From the IMG/VR virus record IMGVR_UViG_3300019886_000010, positions 1-43,274 of that record: a stretch of DNA of 43,274 nucleotides; one strand, 5' to 3'. This stretch comes from a virus. Within the stretch, counting starts at the first letter, position 1, and the number at the start of each line of letters is the position of its first letter. The notes below the pieces were generated by a model. The model had not been told where the DNA came from and did no database searches. It was given only the letters and a program-made list of their open reading frames with translations. Position numbers and translations under genes: made by a program. Shown one piece after another: positions 14,726 through 23,942 of the stretch.

Positions 14726-16958
14726 ATTTACGATATGCTTGTTCATTAGCATCAAGTGAATTTTTAACTGGGCGGGGTACGCCATCAGTTCCAACAATTG
14801 CAGACGTTGATGTACCGTCAGCGTTTTGAAGTTCCATTGCACCGCCACTCATAGCTTGCATTATACCACGAGATGCAGCTTGAAATGACATTCCCAATGG
14901 CTCACCATGCATCATTGCAAGCATAACTGGTGCCCACTTTTTAGACGCCATTACACGAGCAACAACAGAAAGTGAAACCGCGCCACCCACTACGCCAGCA
15001 GAACCAACAGAGGTTGCACTTCCAGCTAAAACTGCACTGGCAAGTGCTACTGCACGAGTTCCAAAGTTTAATGTTATATACTTTGTGAATGTTCCTGGAG
15101 TTGCCGTTGTCTTTCGTACTGCATCAAAAAACTCATTGTAATTTTGAATCTGCTGTTTACTGAATAACTCCTTTCCTTTATCTGAGTTCGCCAATTCAGT
15201 CCACTCCGTTGCCATTTTAGCACCATTAGCAGTACCAATCGTATGATTTAATGGATCAGTTTGAGTAAACCCGTTATCCCAAATACGATTGATCGCGTAA
15301 CCTTGCATGTCACGTTTAGCATTCGATGAAACAATCTGCCGACCATTCACAGTCATATTGCCAGTTTCAAAGAACCGCTGCATCTTTTTAGAATCATTAT
15401 AAATAGCTTCAATAGCATCATCAGGTGCATTAACTGTATTGAGCAGCGTTTTTGTGCCCGCGCCAGTTTCACCCATCGGCGAGAATATTTCATGCCGCTT
15501 TTGAACAATCGCCTTCGCATCTTCCCATGAGTTTTGTGCGCTTACTGCACCGTTTTGCCATTTCGGTATTGCATTATCGATATCACGATTCAACGCTTTT
15601 GATAGTTCTTTAAGTTTAGAATCTCCAGCATTCAATCCTTCAACTGGATCGCCATATGCTAGTTTATCTAATGCTTGTTTTGTCTTCCATGCATCCCCCG
15701 CGCTGATTGGTTCATGGGATACAACTTTACCTGTTGCGTCATCTAATGTGGCTCCAGTTCCATTAAAAAGTCCATCTATAGCACGAAGTACAGGATTTTC
15801 CGGGTCCGGGGGTACTTTGCTCGAATGCATATCCTGTGCAATTTGTGCTGCAAGATCCAATGTATCATCTAAATGAACTGCGCCAGAAATAACCTTTGGT
15901 GCAACAGGAACGCTTTTTGTTATAGGTTGACCAAACTGATCGAGCATTCCAGTATTAACAATTTGCGGAGGCTGAGGAATAAGCGTTTGATTTGTTTCTG
16001 CAATACTAAGAAAGTTCTTAGCTTCAACATTAGATGCTTCAACTGCATTCTTGAATCCCTGTTTAACCTCAGCTTGCATTACTTCAGCTAAACGTGAATT
16101 AGCCGGGCCAGGGCCAGTGTAAGTTTGTGGTGCGCCTGCAAATACATTCGTTACTTTTCCACCCGATGTATCTCTCGATGTAAGCTCACCAACAATATCT
16201 TTTATACGACTATCCGCAGCAGTTGTTGATGCTGTAACGGAAGCTTTCTTTGCTGCGGGAGCAAACATATTTTCAATTCGTTCACGCCCTGTAACTTGAC
16301 CATATGTAGGCTTTAAGTTTGCAAGCTCATCAGTCATTCTTTTAATCGGAACATCCTGACCTAATGCTTTACCAACACCACGGGCAACCCCGCCGATAAT
16401 TCTGCCACCAACTTCATTAAGGGCTGTATTTTTAAGTGTGGCGAGCACGGGATTATCTGTCGGCAATAATGAGTCTTCTTCACCTGTACCTTGTCCTGTT
16501 GATGAACGTAAAGCTTGATCCATTGTTGCGCCAGCAGCAGATCCAATCAAAGGATTCGCTGTAGCTATTCCAGCAGCAGTTCCAGTAACCGCACTTGCGG
16601 CATCACGAGTTACATTTCCAAGATCAGCGAGCTTATCGTTAAGCGTGTTACGTGTGAAATATTGAAGAACATCCTGAAGTGCTTGCGGAGTATTTCCTTC
16701 AATTCCATGTTTACCAGCATTCCATAAAGTGCTCACGATGCCTTGTGGAACCGCGCCCATTTTGGTGGGTGCAGCCGCAGCTTGCGCTACACTTACAGGT
16801 GGGGGTGTATTTTTACGTAAAGCTGCAACTTTAGCATCCTGCTGCACGGCATAAAGCCGTTTGGCTTGTGCCTGCACTTCAGCATCAGACGCACCTTCTG
16901 GACCCTGAACTTCAATTATACCCTCGGGGCCATTAACTTGATAAGTCTTCAATGCCAT
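14712..16958 (-). CDS. large internal virion/ejection protein
   Basis: 748 aa, last gene of the structural arm. The N-terminus resembles a short beta motif (TYQVNGPEGIIEV). A long region rich in A, G and T has amphipathic or weakly hydrophobic segments (around residues 120-150 and 640-690), then a soluble helical part. The layout (three consecutive genes of 194, 446 and 748 aa at the end of a podovirus virion module) matches ejection proteins of P22 or T7 type, which leave the particle to form a DNA channel through the host envelope. No lysozyme or transglycosylase motif is seen. It abuts the previous gene without a gap. Confidence 0.65.
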   Translation of the reverse strand: MALKTYQVNGPEGIIEVQGPEGASDAEVQAQAKRLYAVQQDAKVAALRKNTPPPVSVAQAAAAPTKMGAVPQGIVSTLWNAGKHGIEGNTPQALQDVLQYFTRNTLNDKLADLGNVTRDAASAVTGTAAGIATANPLIGSAAGATMDQALRSSTGQGTGEEDSLLPTDNPVLATLKNTALNEVGGRIIGGVARGVGKALGQDVPIKRMTDELANLKPTYGQVTGRERIENMFAPAAKKASVTASTTAADSRIKDIVGELTSRDTSGGKVTNVFAGAPQTYTGPGPANSRLAEVMQAEVKQGFKNAVEASNVEAKNFLSIAETNQTLIPQPPQIVNTGMLDQFGQPITKSVPVAPKVISGAVHLDDTLDLAAQIAQDMHSSKVPPDPENPVLRAIDGLFNGTGATLDDATGKVVSHEPISAGDAWKTKQALDKLAYGDPVEGLNAGDSKLKELSKALNRDIDNAIPKWQNGAVSAQNSWEDAKAIVQKRHEIFSPMGETGAGTKTLLNTVNAPDDAIEAIYNDSKKMQRFFETGNMTVNGRQIVSSNAKRDMQGYAINRIWDNGFTQTDPLNHTIGTANGAKMATEWTELANSDKGKELFSKQQIQNYNEFFDAVRKTTATPGTFTKYITLNFGTRAVALASAVLAGSATSVGSAGVVGGAVSLSVVARVMASKKWAPVMLAMMHGEPLGMSFQAASRGIMQAMSGGAMELQNADGTSTSAIVGTDGVPRPVKNSLDANEQAYRKSIGR

Positions 16959-18299
16959 TTATTTTCCAGCTTTCGGTTTAACAATACTCCACAATTCGGC
17001 TGCACCTTCTGCACCTGCGGATTTTGGTACTGATACAGAAGTTCGTGTAGATTCACCAGTGCTTGATGGCTTAAGCTTTGTACCTTCAGCCTTGATGATC
17101 GATACTCTTTCAGCACGAATTGCAGGCAAAATAGCTTCAATGATTTCTTTACCACGTTCTGCTGTGATGTAACGTTCATTACCTGGCGTGATACCTTTTA
17201 ATGCTTGAACTTGTGCGGCAGTCAACCGTGAACCAACACCAGCATTATCCTTTGCATCAAGAAATAATTGTGAAAGTATCGGACGAATCTTTTCAATCTC
17301 CGGATCTGGATAAAGATTTTGATAAGCCTCTTGAAATCTTCCTTTAACTGAACCTAAGAAATAACGTTGATATCCAGTCTTTCCAGTTGAATCCTTTGCA
17401 TCCAATAATTCTTGAGCATCGATTGCTTCAGGTTCCATCGTTGATAATGTAAGAAACTTCTTTTGACCATCCGCAGTAAGCTTCACATTACCTAAAACAT
17501 CATGCCATGTTGAACCGTAAGGAACTTTAAATGCCTCCGCTGCTTGAGGGTCCATTTTATCATCTAACCAAACTTGTTCACCGCCACCGCCGCTTGGTTT
17601 GAGATTTTGAACTGCCATTGCATATTTGCCACGTAAGTTTTCAACATCGATTGCATTACGATGATCTGCTTCATTGCGTGCATCCTGATGTGCTTCTTCA
17701 ACAGCTTTAATATCACTTTCATGATTCCATTGACCAGTATCATGTAGTTTCTGACGATGCTCTGCAAGAGAACTTTCAAACAACGCAGTATCGCGGTCCT
17801 GTTTTATGAGCGGCTCTTTAGCTAAGGCTGCAAGTTGACCTGACATTTGAGCCGTTACTTCAGGCGATCTCGCAGTATAAGACGTACCTGTAGCTTTATT
17901 GACATACTTCGTTGCACGAGGTACAAATGTTCCAGGCGAGGTTGTGGACTCAACAGTATCCGTTGGAGAATTAGCTAAGTCTGGCTCATAACCTTGAGCT
18001 GGATTTCCAGTTTTCTCAGTAAACTCAGATCCCTTTTGAGCTTGATCTTGTTGTGCAGTAGCTTGTTGAAGCCCAAAAATAGCTTCATGAAGTTTATGCT
18101 CAGCATCAAATTGAGCAGCATCTTGCTTTTGTTTAGCATCAAACTGCTTTTGAGCTTGATCTCTTAATGCAGCTTTATCTTCTTCTTCTTTTGCTTGCTG
18201 AGCAAGTTTATCTGCTTGTTGCTGTCGAGCAAAGGCTTCCGCGCGCCCTTGTGCATAGGCTGCATTTATACTATTAGCTATCGAAAGATCTACGGGCAT
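16959..18299 (-). CDS. internal virion/ejection protein with coiled coil
   Basis: 446 aa with a strong ribosome site (AAGGAG before ATG 18299). Residues about 20-90 form a Q, A, K and E-rich helix with coiled-coil character (KLAQQAKEEEDKA). The middle is rich in T, P and N, and the C-terminal part is helical. It sits between the other two ejection-type genes, as the second internal protein does in P22- and T7-like phages. Assignment is by size, order and composition. Confidence 0.6.
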   Translation of the reverse strand: MPVDLSIANSINAAYAQGRAEAFARQQQADKLAQQAKEEEDKAALRDQAQKQFDAKQKQDAAQFDAEHKLHEAIFGLQQATAQQDQAQKGSEFTEKTGNPAQGYEPDLANSPTDTVESTTSPGTFVPRATKYVNKATGTSYTARSPEVTAQMSGQLAALAKEPLIKQDRDTALFESSLAEHRQKLHDTGQWNHESDIKAVEEAHQDARNEADHRNAIDVENLRGKYAMAVQNLKPSGGGGEQVWLDDKMDPQAAEAFKVPYGSTWHDVLGNVKLTADGQKKFLTLSTMEPEAIDAQELLDAKDSTGKTGYQRYFLGSVKGRFQEAYQNLYPDPEIEKIRPILSQLFLDAKDNAGVGSRLTAAQVQALKGITPGNERYITAERGKEIIEAILPAIRAERVSIIKAEGTKLKPSSTGESTRTSVSVPKSAGAEGAAELWSIVKPKAGK

Positions 18300-18308
18300 A
18301 ATTTCTCC

Positions 18309-18893
18309 TTAGAAGTTACCTGTATATGGAAGCCCATCACCATTGCCCGTCGGTGCACCACCCGCAACAGGTTTTTTAAATGCACCCTGACCTAAAAAGT
18401 AAGCTAAAGTAGAAGCTCCACTTCCTATTGCACCACCAGCTACATTTCCTGGCGTTGTTCCTGTATTCGTTTGTCCAGGCTGTACGGCACGTAAAACGTT
18501 CGTACCAGAATTGATTGCTTCCGTTCCAAACTGTCGTTGAAGTAAAGGTATCGATGCACGTAATTTTGCAATCTGAGCAAACCTTGAGTTATCAACACGA
18601 CCGGCAGCGTAATTCGTGGCGGGGCCACTGATTCCACGCGCGGCCAATGTTTCCATGAGATTTTTCTTTTGAAGTTCAGCCATATGATTGATATCATCTT
18701 CCTGTGAAGCTTGATAACCACTCAAATCTGTAGGGTTCATCAAATTACCTTGTGCTGTCATAAGCTGACGATACAGATTTTGCTGATCTGGCGTAAGCGT
18801 TGGCGTTGATGTTTGCTTTGAAGTCTGACTTCGATTACTTAACGCACCACCTAAAGCTGATAATCCTGTAATCGCGGGCAAAATAAAACTCAT
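18309..18893 (-). CDS. small internal virion/ejection protein
   Basis: 194 aa, AAGGAG before the ATG. Starts with a hydrophobic G/A/L-rich segment (ILPAITGLSALGGAL) and ends with a glycine-rich tail that includes GAIGSGAS and a PTGNGDG segment. The middle is helical, with a QLMTAQGNLM segment. Composition and position match the first, smallest ejection protein of podoviruses, which inserts near the outer membrane. No sequence identity to P22 or T7 proteins is claimed. Confidence 0.55.
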   Translation of the reverse strand: MSFILPAITGLSALGGALSNRSQTSKQTSTPTLTPDQQNLYRQLMTAQGNLMNPTDLSGYQASQEDDINHMAELQKKNLMETLAARGISGPATNYAAGRVDNSRFAQIAKLRASIPLLQRQFGTEAINSGTNVLRAVQPGQTNTGTTPGNVAGGAIGSGASTLAYFLGQGAFKKPVAGGAPTGNGDGLPYTGNF

Positions 18894-18902
18894 TTTAACT
18901 CC

Positions 18903-20972
18903 TTATGCATACCACTTAACAGAGCTTTGTGACCAAGCATCTGGTTGTGTTCTTTTTCCAAACCATGTTGCTGTGCCTGTAGCATTTGGTTGATCCTCTA
19001 AAACATTTAATGCAGTATATCCAAGAGGAAGCGGGCCATAATATCTTCCATGATTAATTCCATACCCTGCTTGTCCTGCGGAAGATCCTGGAATACCAGA
19101 AAATACAGTTGTTGAATTAATTCCCCAGCCATTCATTGCTACAGTGGATGTAGTTGAAGTTCTAACAATTGCTAGTATGTCTGCAAGAATATCATTATAA
19201 GGTAACGTTGCAATTACCTCTATTTTCATCCCAGTTGCACCATTAGCTTGTCGAATTGTAGCTAGATTATATGCATAGTTGTCAGTCCCGTCCCAAACAA
19301 TAAGATTAACTGAAAATTGATGATATACGTTTTGTACAAACCACTTTCCACCAATTTGAGATGCAATCCCACCAAGATCTTGAATTGTTGTTGTAGTTGA
19401 ATCCGTCCGCAAAGTTCCAAGAAGCCTACGTGTAGTCGCTCCAGATTTAACCCAAACTCCATTTTGTAAAACAATTGCAGTCGCTCGTGCGGTATCACTT
19501 GTCCAAGCTAAAAGCTCTAAAGCTACTACTCCAGAGTTATTATACGCAAAAACATCATAAGGAAGTGCGCTAGTTAATGTTCCTAATGCTAAATTAGTTT
19601 CTACGAATGAAAGCGTTGTCCAAGCAGAACTTCCATCATAAAGCGAAATTTGTGACCCATTGTAAGGGCTAAAATTAATAGACGTTTGAGAAATTCCGCT
19701 TGGAATTATCTGTTGTGTAACAGATGCAGTTAAATCTACTTTACTAGCGTTTGCATTAGCATTAGCAACAGATGTATAAAATGCTCCTGTTGTTGATGAC
19801 AAGCTCCCATAAAAATATCTTGTGCCTGCTGTAAGCCCAGCTAAAGTTGATGCCGGAGTTACAATAGTTCCAGTAACCCATCCAGGATCTGCTGCCCAAG
19901 TAACAATATCCGTTGTAGTATTTGTAGAAGTTGGAGTTGCAGCTTTTGGTTGATAAACAGGAAATCCAGGAGCTAAAGTTAATCTCCCATTACAAATTCC
20001 AGGAACAGTAACACCAATACCTCCACTTCCTCCAGGAGTAGAAAAAACACCCGTCCCATCTAAAAACATTGTAGAATCATTAGGTGCTTTTGGAGCAAAT
20101 CCATGCTTCGTAAAACTTAAATTATTAGTCGTGATGTCAGTAAGTGATAAATCAGAATCTCTAGGTTGTGCATACGCTGGAGTCGATGCACCATTAAGAT
20201 ATTTTGTATCATCTCCTGGAGATTTTGGTGTTAAACCATGCGCAGAAGCAGAAACATTTAAATCAGTTATGTCCCAAGGATTTGCTAGTTCATCAATACG
20301 AAGTGGATCTAAACCATCTGCTTGATGATCTTCAGCATGAGGAATAGGCTCCTGAATAGATGAAAGCATTCCATAAAGGTTTTGAACATCAATTTCATCT
20401 GAACCTGCACTTTCATGTGTTGTTGCATGCGCTGAAGGAGCCCCGCCACCTCCACCAGCAGGAGTAGAAAAACTGCCAGTTCCATCAAGAAAGTGAGCAA
20501 CATTGCCATCTAGTTTAGGTAAAAGCCCATGTGTACTTGTGGATGCGTTCAATCTTGTATTATCTGAAGGATCTGCAAGATCGTCAATATGTAATGGATC
20601 TAGTCCATCATTTTCATGCTCAAAATTATGCGGTAATGCTTCCTGCGGTTCATCAAGTAAACCAGTCAGATTTGAAACGTTAACTTCATCCGAACCTTGA
20701 GTTTCATGTGAAACTGCATGCGATAGTGGAGTTTGCGGATCTGCTAACAAGCCGCTTAATCCGTCAACATTTAAAGGTACAATTATACCTGAAGGTGTAG
20801 TCGTGAACCCCGCCAACTTTAATACAGATGTCACTACACCAGTAGATTGCCCTTTTGTAATGTAATCGCCAGGATCAACTGCATCCGCAGCATTAATGAC
20901 ACGCCGCTTATGCATATCAATGTTTCTAACAAGTAATGATCTTAGTTGTTGTTCTTCAATAGAGGTTAACAT
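18903..20972 (-). CDS. tail fibre/receptor-binding protein with duplicated repeats
   Basis: 689 aa. Residues about 84-178 and 180-270 are an internal duplication: each begins with HAxxHE, G-SDE and NLxG(L/M)L, continues with a DGLDPL(H/R)ID segment and an HGL-PK segment, and the first ends in DGTGSFSTP. A third partial copy (287-320) repeats HGFAPKAP and DGTGVFSTP. Such HE-GSDE repeats are typical of fibrous shafts of phage tail appendages. The remaining 370 residues are rich in T, S, N and G and beta-prone, as in receptor-binding tips. It likely determines host range. No chaperone gene follows. Confidence 0.75.
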   Translation of the reverse strand: MLTSIEEQQLRSLLVRNIDMHKRRVINAADAVDPGDYITKGQSTGVVTSVLKLAGFTTTPSGIIVPLNVDGLSGLLADPQTPLSHAVSHETQGSDEVNVSNLTGLLDEPQEALPHNFEHENDGLDPLHIDDLADPSDNTRLNASTSTHGLLPKLDGNVAHFLDGTGSFSTPAGGGGGAPSAHATTHESAGSDEIDVQNLYGMLSSIQEPIPHAEDHQADGLDPLRIDELANPWDITDLNVSASAHGLTPKSPGDDTKYLNGASTPAYAQPRDSDLSLTDITTNNLSFTKHGFAPKAPNDSTMFLDGTGVFSTPGGSGGIGVTVPGICNGRLTLAPGFPVYQPKAATPTSTNTTTDIVTWAADPGWVTGTIVTPASTLAGLTAGTRYFYGSLSSTTGAFYTSVANANANASKVDLTASVTQQIIPSGISQTSINFSPYNGSQISLYDGSSAWTTLSFVETNLALGTLTSALPYDVFAYNNSGVVALELLAWTSDTARATAIVLQNGVWVKSGATTRRLLGTLRTDSTTTTIQDLGGIASQIGGKWFVQNVYHQFSVNLIVWDGTDNYAYNLATIRQANGATGMKIEVIATLPYNDILADILAIVRTSTTSTVAMNGWGINSTTVFSGIPGSSAGQAGYGINHGRYYGPLPLGYTALNVLEDQPNATGTATWFGKRTQPDAWSQSSVKWYA

Positions 20973-21006
20973 ATTATGGTTTTAATGCACAGTAATTGGA
21001 GTCCAC

Positions 21007-22275
21007 TCATTTTAATAACCCAGAACTACAAAATGGGCCATTCCATCCTGGCATTCCAGTAGTTAGTCTATTAGCAGTACTATCAGTGTATTCAACTAAC
21101 ATAACACTGTTAATAAATAGTCGAATTCTAACACTGCTTCCGCTTACTTTTGCTGTAATTGTTTGAACATCATGCAATGTTGCAGGGACTTCAGCCCCTA
21201 AATTAGTCCAATCATCGCCAGCATTAAATCTTCCTATTTGAGCAACTCCGGCTGCTCCTTTATACTTTTTAAAATCTATAAAATATCCTGCAATTGAACT
21301 TGCATTCCAATTTCCAGACATTAAAACCATTGGCCCAGAACGACAAAAAGCACTACCACTTGATGAAGGATCTAATACACAAGCTCCTTCAGCTAATTGA
21401 TCTGAATCTTCCATTAATGCATGTGTACCTGGAAAAAAGTAGTCTATAACACTAACAATTGCAATTCCACGCCCAGTTGAACCATTCTCATATTGAAAAT
21501 GTAATGCTTGTACACCTGAGTCATGGCTAATGCAAACTTGAGTCTTATTAACATCCCCAGGAGCACGAGGAAGTACAGTCCATTTAGGAGTTGATAGATT
21601 ATTAGATCCAAATCCAGTATCTGTACGATTGAAGTCATCTGTTAAAATTAAAGCATTAGCAGTAATAACAGTTATTTGACAAGACTTTGTTGTAATTAAT
21701 CCATTATGATCGGTTAGCCGAATAGTAAATGCAGATACTCCAGTACCCGAAGGCGTACCAGTAATTTCTCCAGTAGCACTATTTAAACTTAATCCTGTAG
21801 GTAGTGATCCTGAACTAATTGCCCAAGTATATGGAGTTGCACCCCCAGCACCAACTAAAGTTTGATCATAAGCTACAATCGTATTAGCATCAGCTAAAGG
21901 GCAGGATGTAGTGATTGAAAGCAAAACAACCGTAATCTGACACGATTTTGTAATTGAACCACCAATCGTTCCTGTAGCTTCAATTGTAAATGAAGCAACC
22001 TCTGCACCTGTTGGCGTTCCACTAATCATGCCATCTGTACTTAAAGTTAATCCAGCAGGTAATGCACCTGCACTAATAGACCAAAAGTAAGGAGCAACGC
22101 CTCCTGAAGCTACTAAGTCAAATTCATATGCAACTCCAACTTGAGCATCGGATAGCGGGCATGTAGTCGTGATAGCTAAATCTGATGGCGTGGTCCCATC
22201 ACTAGGAGATGCATTATCACAAGGCGAAGGTATGGCAGATCCTACGAATGTTCCTGTATTAACTGTTATATCCAT
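21007..22275 (-). CDS. tail appendage protein with two Ig-like repeats and a ConA-like domain
   Basis: 422 aa. The start is ATG 22275, which overlaps the upstream stop (TAATG). Two tandem putative Ig repeats (about residues 35-115 and 120-205) each contain TT(S/C)CPL-DA, then an LP-GL-L and a GTP motif typical of the He_PIG type found on cell-surface and phage appendage proteins. A C-terminal part starting DDFNRTD resembles LamG/concanavalin-like carbohydrate-binding domains, and a related DNFTRAD motif occurs in the neighbouring gene. A sugar-binding role at the host surface is likely by analogy. Confidence 0.65.
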   Translation of the reverse strand: MDITVNTGTFVGSAIPSPCDNASPSDGTTPSDLAITTTCPLSDAQVGVAYEFDLVASGGVAPYFWSISAGALPAGLTLSTDGMISGTPTGAEVASFTIEATGTIGGSITKSCQITVVLLSITTSCPLADANTIVAYDQTLVGAGGATPYTWAISSGSLPTGLSLNSATGEITGTPSGTGVSAFTIRLTDHNGLITTKSCQITVITANALILTDDFNRTDTGFGSNNLSTPKWTVLPRAPGDVNKTQVCISHDSGVQALHFQYENGSTGRGIAIVSVIDYFFPGTHALMEDSDQLAEGACVLDPSSSGSAFCRSGPMVLMSGNWNASSIAGYFIDFKKYKGAAGVAQIGRFNAGDDWTNLGAEVPATLHDVQTITAKVSGSSVRIRLFINSVMLVEYTDSTANRLTTGMPGWNGPFCSSGLLK

Positions 22276-22970
22276 TATTCCCAAACTTCAACTTTAAAGC
22301 TATCTACAATAATAGAAGCATCAGTAAATCCAGAAGCCGCTAATTGAAGTAGTGCAGTTCCTAATTGTAAATTTGCTCCAGTGCAAGAAGTAACTTGAAT
22401 ACCATTAACTCGTAGAATTAAATTTCCAGAAGCAGCATTTTCTAATGAAATAATATCTCCTGGGCTTAAACTGGGGCTACTTACATTTCCACCGTCTGAA
22501 AAAGTAAAACAATCTAAAGTTTCTATTCCTGTTTGATAGTTATGAATCCACTCAAAACCATCAAATCCAGAGTCACTATCTGGAGCATGAAGATATAAAG
22601 TTACTGCAATTGAAGATGGATTTCCTCCACTAAAAGCACCTAAAGTAATACTTACTCGTTGTCTTAATATTGTAGGAGACAAAGTAGCATTAGTTATTCT
22701 ACCCATTAAAAGTGGATTAGCTCCACCCGCAAACGGAGTAATTATTGACTTTAAAGCGTTAGAAACTATTTGAGTTGAACCATGAGCATCAGTTCCATCT
22801 GCTCCAAATAATAGTTCATATTGTGCTCCAATTGCTCCATCAGCACGAGTAAAATTATCTTCAAATACTGTTACCCAAGATTCTGATGGGAACACCAAAC
22901 TTACATCATCACAAGGAGACGAATGTAATGTAACGTCATCGGTCCCCATGAGTATTGGTAACGTTATCAT
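22275..22970 (-). CDS. tail appendage protein, ConA/LamG-like
   Basis: 231 aa. Started at ATG 22970, which overlaps the previous stop (ATGA). After a short variable N-terminus it has FEDNFTRADG and then beta-rich sequence in a jelly-roll style, similar to the C-terminal part of the neighbouring gene product (DDFNRTD). The two probably arose by duplication of a sugar-binding module. It likely sits on the tail or head surface. Confidence 0.55.
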   Translation of the reverse strand: MITLPILMGTDDVTLHSSPCDDVSLVFPSESWVTVFEDNFTRADGAIGAQYELLFGADGTDAHGSTQIVSNALKSIITPFAGGANPLLMGRITNATLSPTILRQRVSITLGAFSGGNPSSIAVTLYLHAPDSDSGFDGFEWIHNYQTGIETLDCFTFSDGGNVSSPSLSPGDIISLENAASGNLILRVNGIQVTSCTGANLQLGTALLQLAASGFTDASIIVDSFKVEVWE

Positions 22971-23938
22971 TTTAAAGTTACCCATTCCAACTCAGTATCT
23001 TTACCGGATTTTACAACTTGAAGATGCATATAAAAACGATGAAAATCAAATGCTGTTGGGCCAAGTTCAATACGCAAAACTTGTCCCGCTGTTGTTTTAG
23101 GTACTTTGATCTCGTAAGTATCCTCGACACCATCAACAACTGTTAACGTTCCAACATACTTTGGATCATCTGCAAAGTATATCGTAAATGGAATCGCGGA
23201 ACCTCCAATTGCCATTAATCGTACAATTAACAATTTAAGCTTACCATAACGAAATAACTCATCTGAACCTAATTGATCGAATCGTTTTGCAATTGGAAGG
23301 ATTTGAACTTCAGTTGGCTGATGTGCTTTATACAACTCAAATGAACAATCCGACAGCAACCTATATCCATAGTCCACACCAAAGGCATCAGTTAAAAACT
23401 GATAATGAAAGGTCTTTGGATAACTGCTATTGATTGTCATCGGAGTTTGAGGAATGTTATCTACATAAGGTGTCCAGGTTACATTCTCACCCATTGTATC
23501 AATTGTAACGGGCCAAACACGAACACGCTTTTTATTTGGGCCAAGATCAGCTAAATCTTCACGATAACTTGAAAGCGGCTGTGGATGATCTTCAATATCA
23601 ATTGATAATCCAGTAAGCTTAAAATCGCTTAGCAGCCCAATAAGACGAATTTGAAACCATTTCGTAATGCCTAACGTCTCACTCAAATTCAAAAAGCACT
23701 CAACTAAACTTGCAGTGTTAACATTACCTACATATATAGGATCATCTTGATATGATGTGTAAACCAGGATATTCAATACATCACTACCAGTAAACACATT
23801 CAACTTTAGTGTATATGCATTTTTTCGATTATATGGTGAGGCACTGAAAAGCCGCGGAGTTAAGATATCCACAAGCTGCTTTTCATTCGCAGCAGTAACA
23901 TCTTGAACTAATGATAATGTTTCTAGGGTATATGCCAT
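22967..23938 (-). CDS. tail/virion structural protein (323 aa)
   Basis: Family not recognised. Beta-rich throughout, with no signal peptide and no membrane helix. Lies between the tail hub gene and the appendage genes in a tightly coupled run. This is the position of a tail connector or appendage-anchoring protein in podoviruses. That placement is the only functional hint. Confidence 0.5.
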   Translation of the reverse strand: MAYTLETLSLVQDVTAANEKQLVDILTPRLFSASPYNRKNAYTLKLNVFTGSDVLNILVYTSYQDDPIYVGNVNTASLVECFLNLSETLGITKWFQIRLIGLLSDFKLTGLSIDIEDHPQPLSSYREDLADLGPNKKRVRVWPVTIDTMGENVTWTPYVDNIPQTPMTINSSYPKTFHYQFLTDAFGVDYGYRLLSDCSFELYKAHQPTEVQILPIAKRFDQLGSDELFRYGKLKLLIVRLMAIGGSAIPFTIYFADDPKYVGTLTVVDGVEDTYEIKVPKTTAGQVLRIELGPTAFDFHRFYMHLQVVKSGKDTELEWVTLK

Positions 23939-23942
23939 GTTG

